Assembly: GCA_036343635.1 (NCBI GenBank)
Contig: JAYYVF010000017.1
Coordinates: 17,621 to 81,620 of the forward strand
Direction of reading: 5' to 3'
DNA length: 64,000 nucleotides
Source: GCA-2693325 sp036343635
GTDB taxonomy: Bacteria > Latescibacterota > UBA2968 > UBA8231
A program made the position numbers and the translations under genes. The notes under the pieces were generated by a model, which was not told where the DNA came from, ran no database searches, and saw nothing but the letters and a program-made list of their open reading frames with translations. This document shows positions 43,502 to 51,428 of this stretch, piece after piece; positions within the stretch are counted from its first letter, which is position 1; every line of letters starts with the position of its first letter.

Positions 43502-43828
43502 TTAAGCTAAAACTAGAAAGGGTGGACCTCGGCTTAAGCGAGACCATTTTCCTGTGGAAGGGGGTAAAGCTAAAGACCAAATCAAAACAAGAATACTTGA
43601 TAAGGTCAGCGTGATTGAGGAAGTAGTGATGTTGGATGAAAGAGCAGATCCTAAATTACTTTGTACTACACAAATATCACAGGTTATTTCATTCGTAACA
43701 GTCTCCGCGTGGAGTTCGTGAGTTACCGAGAAGCCGATGCCAACACACATAAAAAATAATGTGAGCACTACTATTGGCATAGAGCGCAAAGGCTGTGTTA
43801 AGGATGATTTGTTTTTACTAATTTCCAT
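43502..43828 (-). CDS. Small membrane protein, DUF2946-like
   Basis: The 108-residue product has a hydrophobic N-terminal segment ending near LHAE, a CDIC (CxxC) motif in the middle, a second hydrophobic segment (~73-88) and a C-terminus SRGPPFLVLA. The CxxC plus an R-x-PP end are reminiscent of DUF2946-like proteins found near metal transport genes; that match is by eye and not certain. The ATG at 43828 was chosen because the longer ORF upstream lacks sense. Its place near the TonB receptor and the His-rich lipoprotein supports a metal-handling role. Confidence 0.45.
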   Translation of the reverse strand: MEISKNKSSLTQPLRSMPIVVLTLFFMCVGIGFSVTHELHAETVTNEITCDICVVQSNLGSALSSNITTSSITLTLSSILVLIWSLALPPSTGKWSRLSRGPPFLVLA

Positions 43829-44058
43829 ACCCAAGATGTTAACGGTTTTCGTGGTTTTCGCAAGGTCGTTAAATTTTTCAATAATATGTATCAATGGATC
43901 ATTCACAAGAATTCGCCTAATAATGAATTTGGATTTCGAATAGCCTAACCTATATTTCACCAACATGACCCAAAGATTTCTCAGATGGTGTATTTCATAT
44001 ATGTCAGGTATTTTGAATGTTTCAATAATTGTTCCCAAAGCCTGTAAGGAAAATATAA

Positions 44059-44844
44059 ATGGAAAAAGACTTTACCTTTTACCCAAGTACAAACTCCAGC
44101 CTCAACTGTTTAACTACGGATCAGGTAGAAACGTACAATCAGAAGGGCTACCTGAAAAACATACCGCTCTTTGATGTAGAACAAGTGGAAGCGAACCGTA
44201 CATACTTTGACGGCCTGCTTGCTTTTGCTCTTGCTCAAGGAAAAAGCAGCTACTCAATCAGTGGTTCCCACGTGGTGTATGGCGGGGTTTATGACTTGGT
44301 CACAAGTCCCCAAATCCTTGATCTGGCCGAAGATCTTCTCGGTCCTAATTTTGCCGCCATCGGAGCCCATTACTTTTGTAAATTGCCGCACGATCCCAAA
44401 GTAGTATCTTGGCATCAAGATTTTACCTACTGGCCTGTGGATCGGGCAAAGGTGATAACCATCTGGGTGGCTATAGACGATGTCGACCGAGAGAATGCTT
44501 GCATACAGGTAGTACCGGCATCCCATCGTCATGGTCTGTTGCCTTACCGCGAAAGCGATCCCCAGGAGAATAATGTCTTAAACCAGACCGTGGACAATAT
44601 AGAACAGTACGGCGCCCCGGATCGTCTTGAACTGAAAGCCGGAGAGGTTTCCATCCATTCTTGCCTGCTTCTTCACGGCTCGGACGCCAACCGTTCCGAC
44701 CGAAGGCGTTGTGGCATCGGGATTCGCTATGCCACAATCGATGTTCATGCTGATGCGACCTTGCAGGCTAAAGGGATACTCTGCCGTGGGACGGATCCCG
44801 ATGGCAACTGGGCGGATCCACCTCGGCCGACTTTTGAGCCTTGA
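44059..44844 (+). CDS. Phytanoyl-CoA dioxygenase-family protein
   Basis: The 261-residue Fe(II)/2-oxoglutarate oxygenase has the double-stranded beta-helix with the iron motif HxD in VSWHQDFTYW (~residues 116-120), the second His in LLLHGSDANRSDRRR with a 2-oxoglutarate-binding Arg, and ENACIQVVPASHRHG, all typical of PhyH-like proteins. It probably hydroxylates a small organic molecule. An AAGG site precedes the ATG. It is alone between the metal locus and the Spy-like gene, and its substrate is not evident. Confidence 0.88.
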   Translation: MEKDFTFYPSTNSSLNCLTTDQVETYNQKGYLKNIPLFDVEQVEANRTYFDGLLAFALAQGKSSYSISGSHVVYGGVYDLVTSPQILDLAEDLLGPNFAAIGAHYFCKLPHDPKVVSWHQDFTYWPVDRAKVITIWVAIDDVDRENACIQVVPASHRHGLLPYRESDPQENNVLNQTVDNIEQYGAPDRLELKAGEVSIHSCLLLHGSDANRSDRRRCGIGIRYATIDVHADATLQAKGILCRGTDPDGNWADPPRPTFEP

Positions 44845-45104
44845 GCGCATCTGAGTCAAAGGCGAAGGCGCAAATATTATCCCACGCGCCAAGGGCAGGC
44901 CATGCCGCAGATACATAAAATACAATCTCATTTTTTAAAAACGTCGCCTTATCCAGACTCAGAATACACATCTTGGACATACAAATAGGTAGAGATATAT
45001 TTTCAGATCCGTGGCGCATGCATCAAGACGCCTTAGGGATGGCTGCTACCCGCTACCTATCTACACTAAATTTAGATCAGTAATAAGAAGTTCGAAAAGT
45101 ACCA
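44845..45104. other. Intergenic region, nothing clear
   Basis: About 260 bp after the dioxygenase gene hold no ORF, tRNA or clear hairpin. The next structure is the terminator at 45107-45145. Confidence 0.4.
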
Positions 45105-45106
45105 AA

Positions 45107-45145
45107 CAAAAAAACAGAGGCTTAGAATACGTACTAAGCCTCTGC
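45107..45145 (-). terminator. Intrinsic terminator of the Spy-like gene
   Basis: An 11-bp stem pairs 45116-45126 with 45135-45145 around an 8-nt loop. It is followed, on the reverse strand, by a run of T with one break (the A-run at 45107-45115). It lies 23 bp after the stop of the Spy-like gene. Confidence 0.85.
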
Positions 45146-45167
45146 AAAAGAACCAACCTGTTTTTTT

Positions 45168-46109
45168 TTACCGCATATTCGTTTTGATCTCGCCCCACGT
45201 TGCTCGCTCAACCGCAGTTGGCGCTAACGTTTCATACAACATAGAGTTAGAAGAACTGTAACCAACATCCGGATTATCGTTACCTTCTCCATATTTGTTC
45301 TTATTTTGATCCAACGTATTCAATTGATCAGGTGTCAGTATTGCTCTAAAAGCCTCTCTATGAGCCTGACGCAATTCCTTCCTCTGTTCAGGAGACAACT
45401 TGATTCCGTCAATTTTATTTTGCTTTCGCTGAGCATGGCTCGACGCGCGCAAATTAGCAGCCTGTTCACGTTGTTCTTCAGTTAGATTAAGTTGACCAAA
45501 CAATCCATCGCGCTCACGACCCCTTCTTGATTTCCCCTGTAACCACTCGTGCTTCCCGCGTCCTACACGTGACCGTTTCTTACGATGAATCTCAAAACGC
45601 TCTATCAGGGCTAATTGATCAGCTGAAAGTATTGCAGACCTACGCTCTTTTCGTTCTGCATGCACAGCCTTCATCTGATCTATATCCTTAACAGCCCCAT
45701 TAGCCTGCAATGCCTCCAATTTCATCCGCGTTTCACTCCGCAATGCGCGCATCTGATCCTCTTGCACCTCAGATAAGTCAAGTTTTGACCAGAACAGGCG
45801 CCCTCTCCCACGAGGCTTGTGAGCTTCCAACTTAGCAAATTGATCATCTGTGAGTATAGTTGCCATACGCTCTTTTCGTTCTGCATGCACAGCCTTCATC
45901 TGATCTCTATCCTTAAAACCATTAGCCCGCAATGCCTCCAGTTTCATCCGCATTTCATTGCGCAATTCCTGCATTTGGACCTTCTGCTCCTCACTCAATT
46001 GTAGCTCCATTTTAGGCCCATGTCGTATTCCTTTGCCAGGACCGCCATGAGATATCGAAACCAGACATACAACTAAAATACCTATACAAAAGACAACTAA
46101 CCGTTTCAT
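45168..46109 (-). CDS. Spy/CpxP-like periplasmic protein with repeated LTxxQ-type units
   Basis: The 313-residue protein has a signal peptide (hydrophobic 3-20) and three helical units with LTxxQ-type motifs (LSEEQKVQMQELR, LTDDQFAKLE, LSEVQEDQMRALR, LSADQLALIE, LTEEQREQAANLR, LTPDQLNTLD). Spy and CpxP chaperones have two such motifs per unit and counter protein aggregation in the periplasm. Two neighbouring units are near-duplicates (TRMKLEALQANG, QMKAVHAERKERR). The protein is strongly basic. AAGGAG lies 8 nt before the ATG. The last ~45 residues are unlike the family. Confidence 0.78.
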   Translation of the reverse strand: MKRLVVFCIGILVVCLVSISHGGPGKGIRHGPKMELQLSEEQKVQMQELRNEMRMKLEALRANGFKDRDQMKAVHAERKERMATILTDDQFAKLEAHKPRGRGRLFWSKLDLSEVQEDQMRALRSETRMKLEALQANGAVKDIDQMKAVHAERKERRSAILSADQLALIERFEIHRKKRSRVGRGKHEWLQGKSRRGRERDGLFGQLNLTEEQREQAANLRASSHAQRKQNKIDGIKLSPEQRKELRQAHREAFRAILTPDQLNTLDQNKNKYGEGNDNPDVGYSSSNSMLYETLAPTAVERATWGEIKTNMR

Positions 46110-46656
46110 TGTACAACTCCTTGGAATAGGTTTCCATGCTTTAACGTGGTCTTTCTCATAGACTCCCAGTCGGGTTTGTTGTTCCCACAATTTTTGTTGG
46201 GCTGTAAAAAACCTTAATACTCAAAAATACTCAAACGAGAATTTGTGATCCAAATCACAAATTTGAAAAAAAATATGGCAAAGTTGTAAATAGATCCACC
46301 CGTCATTACATGAACCAACCTAATACAAACCATCAATACAGAAGTCAAGGCATTTATTCCCTTGACGATAAACGAATCCGTTCGTGGTGTTTTTTTCTTT
46401 TTGGCCGTCAATCGGTAAGCGAAACGTGACGTTGTATCCGTTTCTTTTAGGGGATAATCCTGACATTTTATCCTCTTAATTTGGGAGGGTACAAAAAATA
46501 CGGTTAAGGGTCGAGGGTTTTATCCAGTCTCCTCAGAATAAGTTATCGGGTATTGATGGGTCAAACGGTTATTTTTTCGGGAACTCGAGCCTACTACAGA
46601 AGGGTATAAACAAAGAGAAAGCGCCATCATCCGAAGATAACAGCGGTTTTTTTATT
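46110..46656. other. Intergenic region upstream of the Spy-like gene
   Basis: This gap holds the Spy promoter (46320-46348) with a ~200-nt leader, and then the left copy of a ~120-bp direct repeat (46587-46706). Outside those I see no ORF with a ribosome binding site. Confidence 0.5.
46320..46348 (-). promoter_or_regulatory. Sigma70-type promoter of the Spy-like gene
   Basis: On the reverse strand TTGACT and TATTAG are separated by exactly 17 bp. Transcription would start near 46313, giving a leader of about 200 nt before the ATG at 46109. Confidence 0.55.
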
Positions 46657-46706
46657 TGGTAGCGGCGGAGGGACTTGAATCCCCGACACGTGGATTATGA
46701 TTCCAC
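46587..46706. repeat. Left copy of a ~120-bp direct repeat
   Basis: This copy resembles 47667-47785 in the same orientation. It contains a decayed terminator hairpin with a TTCG loop, then the 3' part of the CAT-anticodon tRNA up to its anticodon stem, where similarity stops at 46706. Confidence 0.8.
46657..46706 (-). pseudogene. Partial tRNA (3' part of the CAT tRNA)
   Basis: Read on the reverse strand, the sequence matches the 3' CCA, acceptor 3' strand, T arm, variable loop, and anticodon loop and stem of the tRNA at 47736-47812, with one change in the T arm. The 5' half is absent, so it cannot make a tRNA. Such 3' fragments are typical of integration sites. Confidence 0.8.
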
Positions 46707-46815
46707 AGTCAGGTATTGTCGAGCAACAATTTACGTGTAGGGGACCCAATTAGGGACCAACAGTTTTATTTGTTTCATTTCGTTATTGCATCATAAACTG
46801 GTTGTCTCAATAAGG

Positions 46816-47505
46816 TTATTCAACATCAACCAGTTTATTTGATTCAAAAATAAGTTTCATATCATCATACTTGATTACTGTTTTTTTACCCAGATTTATT
46901 CGTGATTTGGGTTTTCCGTAAACCTTAACAATTTCCTCGATGGTCATACCCATATTAATCTCGACTGTTTCTTCGGCACCCATAAGATCTTCTTCAGAAA
47001 CTGCTAATATTTTTGTAAAGAGCGATTCGACTTCATTGAAAGTGTAGGCTTTGGGAGTTTTGTCGAATTTGAATCGAATTCGAGATTTTGATCCGCCCTC
47101 TTCTGTAATGTCGACTTCAATTTCTTTTCGTTTCGCTCTTACCTTATGCACTTTAACCTTGGTTCCACGAGCCCAGTGCCGGACGCTTTTTGTTTTCAAA
47201 TCGTGCTGTTGTATAGAGGCTCTGGCTTGTTCAGCAAAATCCTCAGAATCACTGGACTGCACCTGCCGAAACATTCCAAGTGTAGCTCTATATGAGATAT
47301 TGCCACCAGGATAGAGATTTGTCGCATCGGTACCTCCAGCGATATCCTGAATCCGAACAACGGCGATCTTAAGCCAGTATTCGTTTCCCACAAAGCTTTT
47401 GCACAGTTCCTTAATCTGTTTATTTGGAACTGCGCTAGTCGTCTCGGTGAGGAATAAAATACTGAGTATTGAGAAGACTAATGCGGGAATGGTTATGTTC
47501 CTCAT
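46816..47505 (-). CDS. Unknown exported protein between tRNA repeats
   Basis: The 229-residue protein has a signal peptide (hydrophobic ~5-24, ending near TSAV). A mostly beta body carries basic stretches (KVKVHKVRAKRKEIEVDITEEGG), and a C-terminal ~45 residues resemble the DUF/SmpA-like fold that pairs a helix (TIEEIVKVYGKP) with strands (KTVIKYDDMKLIFESNKL). I know no function. GGAGG lies 10 nt before the ATG. It is the only gene inside the 1.1-kb segment bounded by the two tRNA-derived repeats, and so may be cargo of a lost element. Confidence 0.6.
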   Translation of the reverse strand: MRNITIPALVFSILSILFLTETTSAVPNKQIKELCKSFVGNEYWLKIAVVRIQDIAGGTDATNLYPGGNISYRATLGMFRQVQSSDSEDFAEQARASIQQHDLKTKSVRHWARGTKVKVHKVRAKRKEIEVDITEEGGSKSRIRFKFDKTPKAYTFNEVESLFTKILAVSEEDLMGAEETVEINMGMTIEEIVKVYGKPKSRINLGKKTVIKYDDMKLIFESNKLVDVE

Positions 47506-47666
47506 TATAGCACACCTCCAAAGAGTTAGGTGATACCCAATTTATATCTATAACTTACTGTTTTTATTACTGATTCCATATGATATGTTAAACTAAGGGA
47601 CAAGTCAAACAGAGAGTAGAAGTGTGAATGAATTATGACGATGGAGTCACTATTATCAATTATCTG

Positions 47667-47785
47667 GAGTCTATAATAGAAGGGTATAAACAAAGAAAAA
47701 CCGCCGATATCCTAAAATATCAGCGGTTTTCTTTATGGTAGCGGCGGAGGGACTTGAACCCCCGACACGTGGATTATGATTCCAC
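47667..47785. repeat. Right copy of the ~120-bp direct repeat
   Basis: This copy holds the functional tRNA terminator and the 3' part of the intact tRNA. It is 1079-1080 bp from the left copy. Differences are scattered, and cluster in the hairpin region. Confidence 0.8.
47694..47731 (-). terminator. Intrinsic terminator of the CAT tRNA
   Basis: Just after the tRNA 3' end on the reverse strand an 11-bp stem with one G-T wobble and a 6-nt loop is followed by TTTTTCTTT. Confidence 0.8.
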
Positions 47786-47812
47786 TGCTCTAACCACCTG
47801 AGCTACGCCGCC
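47736..47812 (-). tRNA. tRNA with CAT anticodon (elongator Met or Ile2)
   Basis: The reverse strand forms a complete cloverleaf: a 7-bp acceptor stem with one G-T pair, a D arm closed by GCTC/GAGC, an anticodon stem GTGGA/TCCAC with loop ATCATAA (anticodon CAT), a T arm with TTCAAGT and an encoded CCA. The initiator feature of three G-C pairs in the anticodon stem is absent, so it is elongator Met or Ile2 (read after lysidine modification); the sequence alone does not decide. Confidence 0.93.
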
Positions 47813-47826
47813 TGAATAACAGCCCG

Positions 47827-47855
47827 AAATTATTTCAGGGGTGACTTTTTGTCAA
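47827..47855 (-). promoter_or_regulatory. Sigma70-type promoter of the CAT tRNA
   Basis: TTGACA and TAATTT are separated by 17 bp on the reverse strand, placing transcription start near 47820, about 8 nt before the tRNA. The -35 box is perfect. Confidence 0.65.
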
Positions 47856-47858
47856 TGG

Positions 47859-50765
47859 TCAGAAGTTAAATAGATCATCAACGTTTAGTTCAGTTATTGT
47901 TCCATACTTGGAAAGTTCGTCCATATCTATTTTGCCACGATCTCCAACAATTGAGATCAGTTTTGGACGTTTAGCAATATGTTTTTCATGAAAATCGACG
48001 AGATCTTCCACGGTGGATTCTTTTATTTTTTTGAATCGCATTGCTCGTGGATCAGTGGCCAACCCTTTACGTTCCCAATTTTGAACTGAAGAAAGAATAC
48101 TCCTGAATCCGATGCGTTCAGTACGATAATTGTTTTCCAAGGAACCCTTTGCTGATGTAAATCGATCTTGCGATACAGGGAGATCATCAATTAGACCGAC
48201 CAAGGCACCTAGAGCTTCGACGGTTTTGTCCGCTTGAGTACCGACAGCAGCAAGCATGAGATTATAGTCACCTTTTTGTTCTCCATTGACGTAGCGTGCC
48301 CCGACAGAGTAAGCGAGGGCTCTCGCTTCACGTATTTCTTGAAACAGAATACCCGCCATACCTCCGTAATAGTCGTTATACAATTCAATAGCTGGTTCTA
48401 GTGCCTGATTATAAGGCACGCCCCCAAATTCGACGCGCACTAGCGATTGGGCCATTTCTCTGTGAACAAAAAATATCTCGGTTTCATTGGGTTTGCGGTA
48501 AGATAAATGTTGGTAGTCTGGGGTTTTATTTAGCTGTTTTGGCAGGGGGTAGTGTTCGCTTATAACCGCAGCAACCTCTTTCTTTGAAAGAGGTCCAGTG
48601 TAACTAAGGGTTTGTTGGTAGTTCAGTAAATCGGTTATAACGCCTATCAAGTCTTTTTTTGTGAAGCCCATAATTTCCGAATTTGTTGGGATGCGGCGAA
48701 AGTAGGCATTGTCATTTAACCGGTTATAATGATAAAGTGCTCTATGGACTGTGTTGTGGTCTTTCATAGCATCTTCTCGACGCGTAACCACAATCTGTTT
48801 GAGTTCCGTTAATGTTTCTTGCTCTATCTCCGGAGTGCGCATAATCTGGATCAATAAGTCCAAAGAAGCAGATAAACTTTTGCTAGGGCCAGATATCGAT
48901 ATGGTTACTTCCTGGTCACCTACATTAATACCGAGAGATGTTCCCAGTTTATACCATTCAATTTTTATTTCTTCGGCAGAAAAACTTGGTGTGGCTGATT
49001 TATCTAAGAGTAGCCTAGCTAACGGTAGTTTGGGCTCTGACAATGATCCGGTTTTGATGTTGATTTCGAATGCAAACAAATCGTTTAATGGATTTTTCGT
49101 ATGGTAAAGCGTTAATCCATCGTGTAGTAATGTTTGGGAAAAATCGTTTCCTGAACTGATGTAATGTGGTTCAGGCTCTTCAAAGGGCATTTTAAGGATT
49201 TGTTGTGCAAATTCGGACTCTCGAGATGGATCGATTTCGATATCATCTATGGGGGGTTTCTGTATGGATGCATGGTTCGCTTTACCATCTCTTCTGTATC
49301 CGGCGACGTAAGCATTCTTGAAATATTTTTTTGCGACTCTTATTACGTCTTCTTTACTAACCATTTCTAACCGTGATAGATGACCTACTTGATTTTCCCA
49401 TTCCTTGTGTGCCACAAAAGCTTTACGCATCATAGCAACCCTAGTCGCATTATTTTCCAAGCCTTGCTTGTAATTCAATGTGAAGTCGGTGGTGATGGCC
49501 GGAAGGATCCATTCATCAAAGTCACCTTGTTGTATATGACGGACCTGGTCTATCAGGAGTTGTTCCAAGTCTTCAAGAGTTTGGCCGTCTTTGGGGATTG
49601 CCCAGAGGTATTGCGCTCCGTAGTCGTTATTTTGGTATGGGTAGGATCCTGCCTCGCGAACGAGTTGTCGTTGGTTAAGGTTTAGATTTATTAAACCGGC
49701 TGTGGCATTATCTAAAATCATATCCAACATCTGTAGGGATTCAGCGTCGCGGTGCTTATTGGATACGGTCCTGAATGCTATCAAGACGTAGTCCTCGCCG
49801 GGATAGTCAACTTCGATACGTCTTACTGTATCGATTTTTGGTTCTTTCCATATCGGAGCCTTTGGTAAGTCTTTTTTTTGCCATACTGAAAACTGTCGAT
49901 CTATCAGATCAATAGTTTTGTTGACATCGATGTCTCCGGATATAATAATGGCCATGTTGTTAGGGACGTAATAGGTATCTAAATAGGCATGCATATGTGA
50001 TAAGGACGGATTTTTTAGGTGATCAATAGAGCCCAAAACCGAATTCCGATAGGGATGTTGTAGATACAAATTTTCATTAACCAACTGCCTGATGACTCTT
50101 GCTTTGTTGTCCATGGAACGGTTTTTTTCTTCGTAAACAGTTTCTATCTCCGTTTGGAATAAACGAAAAACGGGCTTGTGGAATCGTTCGGCTTCGATAT
50201 GGGCCCATTGTTCCAATCGGTCAATGGGTAGATCCACTTTATATACTGTTTCTTCTACGCTCGTGTGAGCATTTAATGACCGCCCCCCCATAGAAGTGTA
50301 AAGATTCGCCAAATCATTTGGTACGGCATATCTAGCGGCTGATTGGTTTTCCAGATTAATCAACTTATAAATTTCTATTCTTCGCTCTTCGTTGGTAGTA
50401 TAGAAATGCTCTTCATAGAGGGCTTTGATGCGGTCCAAATGGTTTTGTTCGCTTTCGAAGTCCAATGTGCCTAATTGTTTGGTCCCTTTAAAGAGCATGT
50501 GCTCTAGGTAGTGTGCTATGCCTGTGGCATCGGGGGGATCATGCTTTGATCCAGCTCTGACAACAATTTCAGAGTAAAACCGCGGTTCCTCGCTGTTTTT
50601 GGTTAGGTATACGCGTAGTCCGTTATCCAATTCGTATATATGGGCCCCCATCGCGTCGTTACTTAAGGGCCCGTGGAGCAATGTATATTCAGCCTTTACC
50701 GGAAAGACTGAGGCAAAAAGGAAAAGAGCAAGCAAATAGGCGAGTTTTTTACCAATTCTCATCAT
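47859..50765 (-). CDS. M16-family zinc metalloprotease, two-domain
   Basis: The 968-residue protein has a signal peptide (~4-27), then an M16 domain with the inverted zinc motif HYLEHMLFKG (HxxEH) and a third ligand Glu in ETVYEEKNRS. A second M16 domain in the C-terminal half lacks the zinc motif and serves substrate binding, as in pitrilysin-type enzymes. Secretion places it in the periplasm, where it would degrade peptides or act in outer-membrane quality control. ATG 50765 follows a TTGAGGA site; the upstream start at 50777 is possible. Confidence 0.9.
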   Translation of the reverse strand: MMRIGKKLAYLLALFLFASVFPVKAEYTLLHGPLSNDAMGAHIYELDNGLRVYLTKNSEEPRFYSEIVVRAGSKHDPPDATGIAHYLEHMLFKGTKQLGTLDFESEQNHLDRIKALYEEHFYTTNEERRIEIYKLINLENQSAARYAVPNDLANLYTSMGGRSLNAHTSVEETVYKVDLPIDRLEQWAHIEAERFHKPVFRLFQTEIETVYEEKNRSMDNKARVIRQLVNENLYLQHPYRNSVLGSIDHLKNPSLSHMHAYLDTYYVPNNMAIIISGDIDVNKTIDLIDRQFSVWQKKDLPKAPIWKEPKIDTVRRIEVDYPGEDYVLIAFRTVSNKHRDAESLQMLDMILDNATAGLINLNLNQRQLVREAGSYPYQNNDYGAQYLWAIPKDGQTLEDLEQLLIDQVRHIQQGDFDEWILPAITTDFTLNYKQGLENNATRVAMMRKAFVAHKEWENQVGHLSRLEMVSKEDVIRVAKKYFKNAYVAGYRRDGKANHASIQKPPIDDIEIDPSRESEFAQQILKMPFEEPEPHYISSGNDFSQTLLHDGLTLYHTKNPLNDLFAFEINIKTGSLSEPKLPLARLLLDKSATPSFSAEEIKIEWYKLGTSLGINVGDQEVTISISGPSKSLSASLDLLIQIMRTPEIEQETLTELKQIVVTRREDAMKDHNTVHRALYHYNRLNDNAYFRRIPTNSEIMGFTKKDLIGVITDLLNYQQTLSYTGPLSKKEVAAVISEHYPLPKQLNKTPDYQHLSYRKPNETEIFFVHREMAQSLVRVEFGGVPYNQALEPAIELYNDYYGGMAGILFQEIREARALAYSVGARYVNGEQKGDYNLMLAAVGTQADKTVEALGALVGLIDDLPVSQDRFTSAKGSLENNYRTERIGFRSILSSVQNWERKGLATDPRAMRFKKIKESTVEDLVDFHEKHIAKRPKLISIVGDRGKIDMDELSKYGTITELNVDDLFNF

Positions 50766-50979
50766 GTATATCCTCAAGTGAGTTTACTTTAGTTGTCCCA
50801 GATGAATAAAGCAAAATGCTATGATGTAGCAAAATTAATGATTTTCTTTGTTGCTGTTATTTGAAGCTGATCTTTTGCCTCGGACAGCTATATTCAAGGA
50901 ATTGGATTAATTTGCCGATAAAACTATCCACAGTGTTTGTATATATAATATTGCAAATTAGTTGCAAGGAGGCAGCTAC

Positions 50980-51150
50980 ATGGATATGCGAACCGAAGCA
51001 GCACGTTTTGCACCTGAAGCAATTCCCCGTACTGATGAAAAGAAAGATCGTTTTCGATCAAATAATGAAAATCGCGGTGGGAAAAAGCGGAAAAATGACA
51101 AAAAACGAAGAGAAGAAGCGGATGGTGGTATTGTAGATCTTCTTGCATAA
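50980..51150 (+). CDS. Small basic protein of unknown function
   Basis: The 56-residue product has an excellent AAGGAGG site 7 nt before its ATG and so is probably real. It begins MDMRTEAARFAPE, is strongly basic and hydrophilic in the middle (KKRKNDKKRREEADGG), and ends IVDLLA. It has no membrane segment. A TATAAT at 50944-50949 lies ahead but no clear -35. I recognise no family; nucleic-acid or ribosome binding is a guess. Confidence 0.6.
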   Translation: MDMRTEAARFAPEAIPRTDEKKDRFRSNNENRGGKKRKNDKKRREEADGGIVDLLA

Positions 51151-51311
51151 AAATGGCGACCCCCCTGATTTCCTATTTGTGGAGAGCGTTCCAAATCCTG
51201 CCAATATAGTGGGGTATTAAAACTATCCTAATTAAATTTTTTTTACCTAACAGGACTTATTCCATTTTTTTTTAGATCTTTTGCTAGGGCGAGTTCCTTC
51301 GTGCGAATCCC

Positions 51312-51339
51312 TTGACCAATTTTCGTAACTACCTATTTT
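51312..51339 (+). promoter_or_regulatory. Possible sigma70 promoter of the glycolysis operon
   Basis: TTGACC and TATTTT are separated by 16 bp, about 90 bp before the phosphofructokinase ATG. The -10 box is weak. Confidence 0.4.
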
Positions 51340-51428
51340 ATAAGGCTCTACATTTAACATGAAATCTTACGAGATTTGTTGATTCTCTCTATTTCAATTA
51401 GGGACTCGTCAATTGGAGGAAAGCTACC

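Noticed and set aside
43426..43614. A + strand 62-codon frame over the 13-bp inverted repeat
   Set aside because: Its later half is antisense to the DUF2946-like gene, which has membrane segments and a CxxC motif, and it lacks a ribosome binding site.
46214..46411. Reverse-strand 65-codon frame in the Spy leader and promoter region
   Set aside because: The start lies upstream of the mapped promoter start site and there is no good ribosome binding site; the hydrophobic stretch is due to AT-rich sequence.
47487..47500. A TATAAT-containing string at the start of the exported-protein gene near 47500
   Set aside because: It overlaps the ATG and its ribosome binding site and has no suitable -35 box.
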